The position numbers were made by a program, and so were the translations under genes. Shown here piece after piece: positions 13,956 through 16,270 of a stretch of DNA of 16,270 nucleotides. Source of the stretch: Pseudomonadota bacterium (GTDB lineage: Bacteria > Pseudomonadota > Alphaproteobacteria > Rhizobiales > Beijerinckiaceae); the NCBI GenBank assembly GCA_021812505.1, contig JAKANG010000003.1, positions 1 through 16,270 on the forward strand. The letters are read 5' to 3'. The stretch's first letter is position 1. Each line of letters starts with the position of its first letter. The notes below the pieces were generated by a model, which worked only from the letters and a program-made list of their open reading frames with translations, did not search any database and had not been told where the DNA came from.

Positions 13956-15791
13956 ATGACCCATTCTTCCGCTTTTCCCGTTCGCAACGCGCAAGGTTCC
14001 GGAGCCGCGCCGGCCGACGACCTGCCGCGCTGGCGGCTCGACGATCTCTATGAGGGGCTCGACAGCCCGCGCTTCGCCGAGGATTTGAAAATCCTCGCCC
14101 ACGAATGCCGGCAGTTCGCGGCGACCTATCGCGGCGCTTTGGCCGGCCTGCTCGCCGGAGCCGACGCCGCGAGCGCGCTCCACGAGGCCATCGCGCGTTA
14201 TGAGCGCATCGACGATCTGGCGACCCGGATCATGTCCTTCGCCGGCCTGTCCTATGCCGAGAACACGATCGATCCGGCTCGCGCCAAATTTTACGGCGAC
14301 GCCCAGGAGAAGGTGACGGCGGCCTCGACCGACCTCCTGTTCTTCCAGCTCGAACTGAACCGTCTGGACGACGCGGCGCTGGCCAAAGCGATGGAGCGGC
14401 AGCCGCTGTCCTATTACCGGCCCTGGATCGAGGACCTGCGCCGCGAAAAGCCCTATCAGCTCGACGACCGGATCGAGCAGCTCTTCCACGAGAAGTCGGT
14501 GACCGGCCACGCCGCCTGGAACCGGCTGTTCGACGAGACCATCGCCTCGCTGCGCTTCGAGATCGACGGCCAGGAAATGACCCTGGAGCCGGCGCTGAAC
14601 CTGTTCCAGGATCCCGAGGAAAAGGTTCGCGAAAAGGCCTCCGCGGCGATTTCCGCCACGCTCGGCGCGAATCTGCGCGTCTTTGCGCTGATCTCCAATG
14701 TTCTGGCCAAGGACAAGGAAATTTCCGACCAATGGCGCGGATTCAAGGACGTCGCCGATTCGCGCCATCTCTCCAATCGCGTCGAGCCGGAAGTGGTCGA
14801 GGCCATGGTGGCGGCGGTGCGCGCCGCCTATCCGAAGCTGTCGCATCGCTATTACCGGCTGAAGGCGCGCTGGTTCGGCAAGGAGAAGCTCGCCCATTGG
14901 GACCGCAACGCGCCTTTGCCCGACGCGCCCAAGACGACCTTTGACTGGACGCAGGCGCGCGCCGCGGTGCTCGGCGCCTACCGCGCTTTCGCCCCGCGGA
15001 TGGCGGAAATCGCCCAGGAGTTCTTCGACCGGCAATGGATCGACGCGCCGGTGCGCACGGGCAAGGCGCCGGGCGCCTTTTCCCATCCGACCTCGCCGTC
15101 CGTCCACCCTTATGTCCTGCTCAATTACCAGGGCAAGCCGCGCGACGTGATGACGCTCGCCCATGAGCTTGGCCATGGCGTGCATCAGGTGCTGGCCGCG
15201 CCCAACGGGCCGCTGATGGCCCCGACACCGCTCACCCTGGCGGAAACCGCCTCGGTCTTCGGCGAAATGCTGACCTTCCAGGCTCTTCTGGCCGAGGCGA
15301 AGGAGCCGCGCGAGCGCCGGGCCCTGCTGGCCTCGAAGGTCGAGGACATGCTGAATACAGTGGTCCGCCAGATCGCCTTCTATACGTTCGAGCGCCGGCT
15401 GCACGAGGAGCGCCGCCAAGGCGAACTGACAGCCGAGCGGATCTGCGAGCTGTGGGTCGAGGTGCAGGCGGAAAGCCTTGGCCCGGCGATCGAGCTGAAG
15501 CCGGGCTATGAGACTTTCTGGGCCTATATCCCGCATTTCATCCATTCGCCCTTCTATGTCTATGCCTATGCCTTCGGCGATTGCCTCGTGAATTCGCTCT
15601 ACGGCGTCTATCGCAAGGCCGAGCCGGGCTTCGTCGACAAATATTTCGCTCTGCTGTCCGCGGGCGGCTCCAAACATTATTCCGAACTGCTGGCGCCCTT
15701 CGGCCTCGACGCCCGCGATCCCGCGTTCTGGAGCATCGGCCTGTCGATGATCGAGGGGATGATCGACGAGCTTGAGAGCCTTCCCGCCTGA
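13956..15791 (+). CDS. pepF: M3 family oligoendopeptidase (PepF-like)
   Basis: A 611-residue cytoplasmic zinc metallopeptidase that cleaves short peptides in intracellular peptide turnover. No signal peptide is seen. The N-terminal part (DDLPRWRLDDLYEGLDSPRF, then a long helical region) is the oligoendopeptidase-F N-terminal domain. The zinc-binding HELGH is at His403-Glu404-His407 inside TLAHELGHGVHQVLA, and the third ligand is Glu430 in TLAETASVFGEML, 23 residues later as expected for M3. PGYETFWAYIPHFIHSPFYVYAYAFG near residue 510-535 is the conserved substrate-side block. Length fits the PepF group (about 600). ATG 13956 is chosen because the family-like sequence begins just after it; no good Shine-Dalgarno is present, and TTG 13935 with GGAA nearby is an alternative. 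The frame is open far upstream through the regulator gene, which is a GC artefact. Confidence 0.93.
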   Translation: MTHSSAFPVRNAQGSGAAPADDLPRWRLDDLYEGLDSPRFAEDLKILAHECRQFAATYRGALAGLLAGADAASALHEAIARYERIDDLATRIMSFAGLSYAENTIDPARAKFYGDAQEKVTAASTDLLFFQLELNRLDDAALAKAMERQPLSYYRPWIEDLRREKPYQLDDRIEQLFHEKSVTGHAAWNRLFDETIASLRFEIDGQEMTLEPALNLFQDPEEKVREKASAAISATLGANLRVFALISNVLAKDKEISDQWRGFKDVADSRHLSNRVEPEVVEAMVAAVRAAYPKLSHRYYRLKARWFGKEKLAHWDRNAPLPDAPKTTFDWTQARAAVLGAYRAFAPRMAEIAQEFFDRQWIDAPVRTGKAPGAFSHPTSPSVHPYVLLNYQGKPRDVMTLAHELGHGVHQVLAAPNGPLMAPTPLTLAETASVFGEMLTFQALLAEAKEPRERRALLASKVEDMLNTVVRQIAFYTFERRLHEERRQGELTAERICELWVEVQAESLGPAIELKPGYETFWAYIPHFIHSPFYVYAYAFGDCLVNSLYGVYRKAEPGFVDKYFALLSAGGSKHYSELLAPFGLDARDPAFWSIGLSMIEGMIDELESLPA

Positions 15792-15798
15792 GGCGGGA
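15782..15798 (+). promoter_or_regulatory. Stem-loop enclosing the pepF stop codon, overlapping the next gene's Shine-Dalgarno
   Basis: TCCCGCC-TGA-GGCGGGA is a perfect 7-bp stem whose 3-nt loop is the pepF stop codon. The 3' arm contains most of GGGAG (15795-15799), which lies 5 nt before ATG 15805. Without a T-run it is unlikely to be a terminator. It could make translation of the hydrolase depend on ribosomes reaching the end of pepF. Confidence 0.4.
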
Positions 15799-15804
15799 GC
15801 GCCC

Positions 15805-16270
15805 ATGCTGACCTTGGCTCTCGCCTGGCTGGCGCTGTTCTGGCTGCTGGCGTTCGGGTCCCTGGCCCTGTTCAATCTGGCGCTGGTCCGTTTCGTCCAG
15901 GCGCTGGTTCCGCCGATCGGGCGCTTCGTCGAGGTCGGCGGGCTTCGGATTCATCTGGTCGACAGCGGCGCCAAGCCCGGGCAGGAGGGCTCGCCGCTGG
16001 TCTTCATCCACGGTCTGCTCGGCCAGCTCAATCATTTCAGCTTCGCGCTCGCAGCCCGCTTCCCCGAGCGGCGGCTGGTCCTGATCGACCGCCCAGGCTC
16101 GGGCTATTCGCAACGGGCGCGTCCCCAGACCCTCGCCGCACAGGCGGCGATCGTCGCCGGGGCGATCGAGGCGCTGGGTCTGGAAAGGCCTGTCATCGTC
16201 GGCCATTCGCTCGGCGGCGCCGTGGCGCTGGCGCTGGCGCTCGACCACCGGGAAAAGATCGGCGGACTGG
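15805..16270 (+). CDS. Membrane-anchored alpha/beta hydrolase (3' partial)
   Basis: An open frame from ATG 15805 runs off the right edge with 155 complete codons. Residues 3-28 are a strongly hydrophobic segment (LTLALAWLALFWLLAFGSLALF) that acts as a signal anchor or membrane helix. The alpha/beta hydrolase core follows: VEVGGLRIHLVDSG starts the fold, FIHG (67-70) supplies the oxyanion hole, and DRPGSGYS (95-102) is the typical strand-4 turn. The nucleophile elbow GHSLGG has Ser135. The acid and histidine of the triad lie beyond the window. Substrate is unknown; haloperoxidase/esterase-like proteins of this form are often annotated only as alpha/beta hydrolases. It starts 13 nt after pepF on the same strand, with GGGAG 5 nt upstream, so co-transcription is likely. 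Confidence 0.87.
   Translation, partial: MLTLALAWLALFWLLAFGSLALFNLALVRFVQALVPPIGRFVEVGGLRIHLVDSGAKPGQEGSPLVFIHGLLGQLNHFSFALAARFPERRLVLIDRPGSGYSQRARPQTLAAQAAIVAGAIEALGLERPVIVGHSLGGAVALALALDHREKIGGL

Noticed and set aside
13842..15875. 677-codon minus-strand open frame opposite pepF
   Set aside because: Longest antisense frame in the window, but it mirrors the codon bias of a strongly supported M3 peptidase gene and shows no domain.

Overview
The window is GC-rich, with strong G/C at third codon positions. Its gene content is typical of an alphaproteobacterium, probably Hyphomicrobiales (Beijerinckiaceae or Methylocystaceae-like). That placement rests on overall gene style (a DUF882 peptidase beside an L,D-transpeptidase, PxPPxRP-rich tails, a TacA/NtrC-type regulator with a possible CtrA site) and is an inference, not a marker-gene identification. 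I see no tRNA, rRNA, CRISPR, insertion sequence or integrase.

Region 1 (1-8682, all + strand) is a tightly packed surface-polysaccharide operon that continues past the left edge. In order it holds the end of a probable GT4 glycosyltransferase, a DUF6625 protein (probable glycosyltransferase), an acyltransferase-3 membrane O-acyltransferase, a GT2 glycosyltransferase, a Wzy-like polymerase, an unrecognised 74-residue protein, a WcaF-type hexapeptide acetyltransferase, a WaaE/LgtF-like GT2, a GT4 and GDP-L-fucose synthase. Neighbouring genes overlap by 1-4 nt or are separated by a few nt, and most have a good Shine-Dalgarno sequence. Together they would build, acylate and polymerise a repeat unit that probably contains L-fucose (O-antigen, capsule or exopolysaccharide). 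A flippase (Wzx), an initiating transferase and GDP-mannose 4,6-dehydratase (Gmd) are not in the window.

Region 2 (8666-13775, - strand) reads in transcription order as a sigma-54-dependent response regulator, a YcbB/LdtD-like L,D-transpeptidase and a DUF882/MepK-like peptidase with a long proline-rich tail. The last two match the E. coli ycbB-ycbK pairing: one enzyme makes 3-3 peptidoglycan crosslinks and the other family cuts them. The peptidase gene overlaps the end of the fucose synthase gene tail to tail.

Region 3 (13776-16270) opens with a 180-bp divergent intergenic region that carries a possible CtrA site and a possible promoter. It is followed on the + strand by an M3-family oligoendopeptidase (PepF-like) and the start of a membrane-anchored alpha/beta hydrolase that runs off the right edge. 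A stem-loop with the peptidase stop codon in its loop, and the hydrolase Shine-Dalgarno in its 3' arm, links these two genes.
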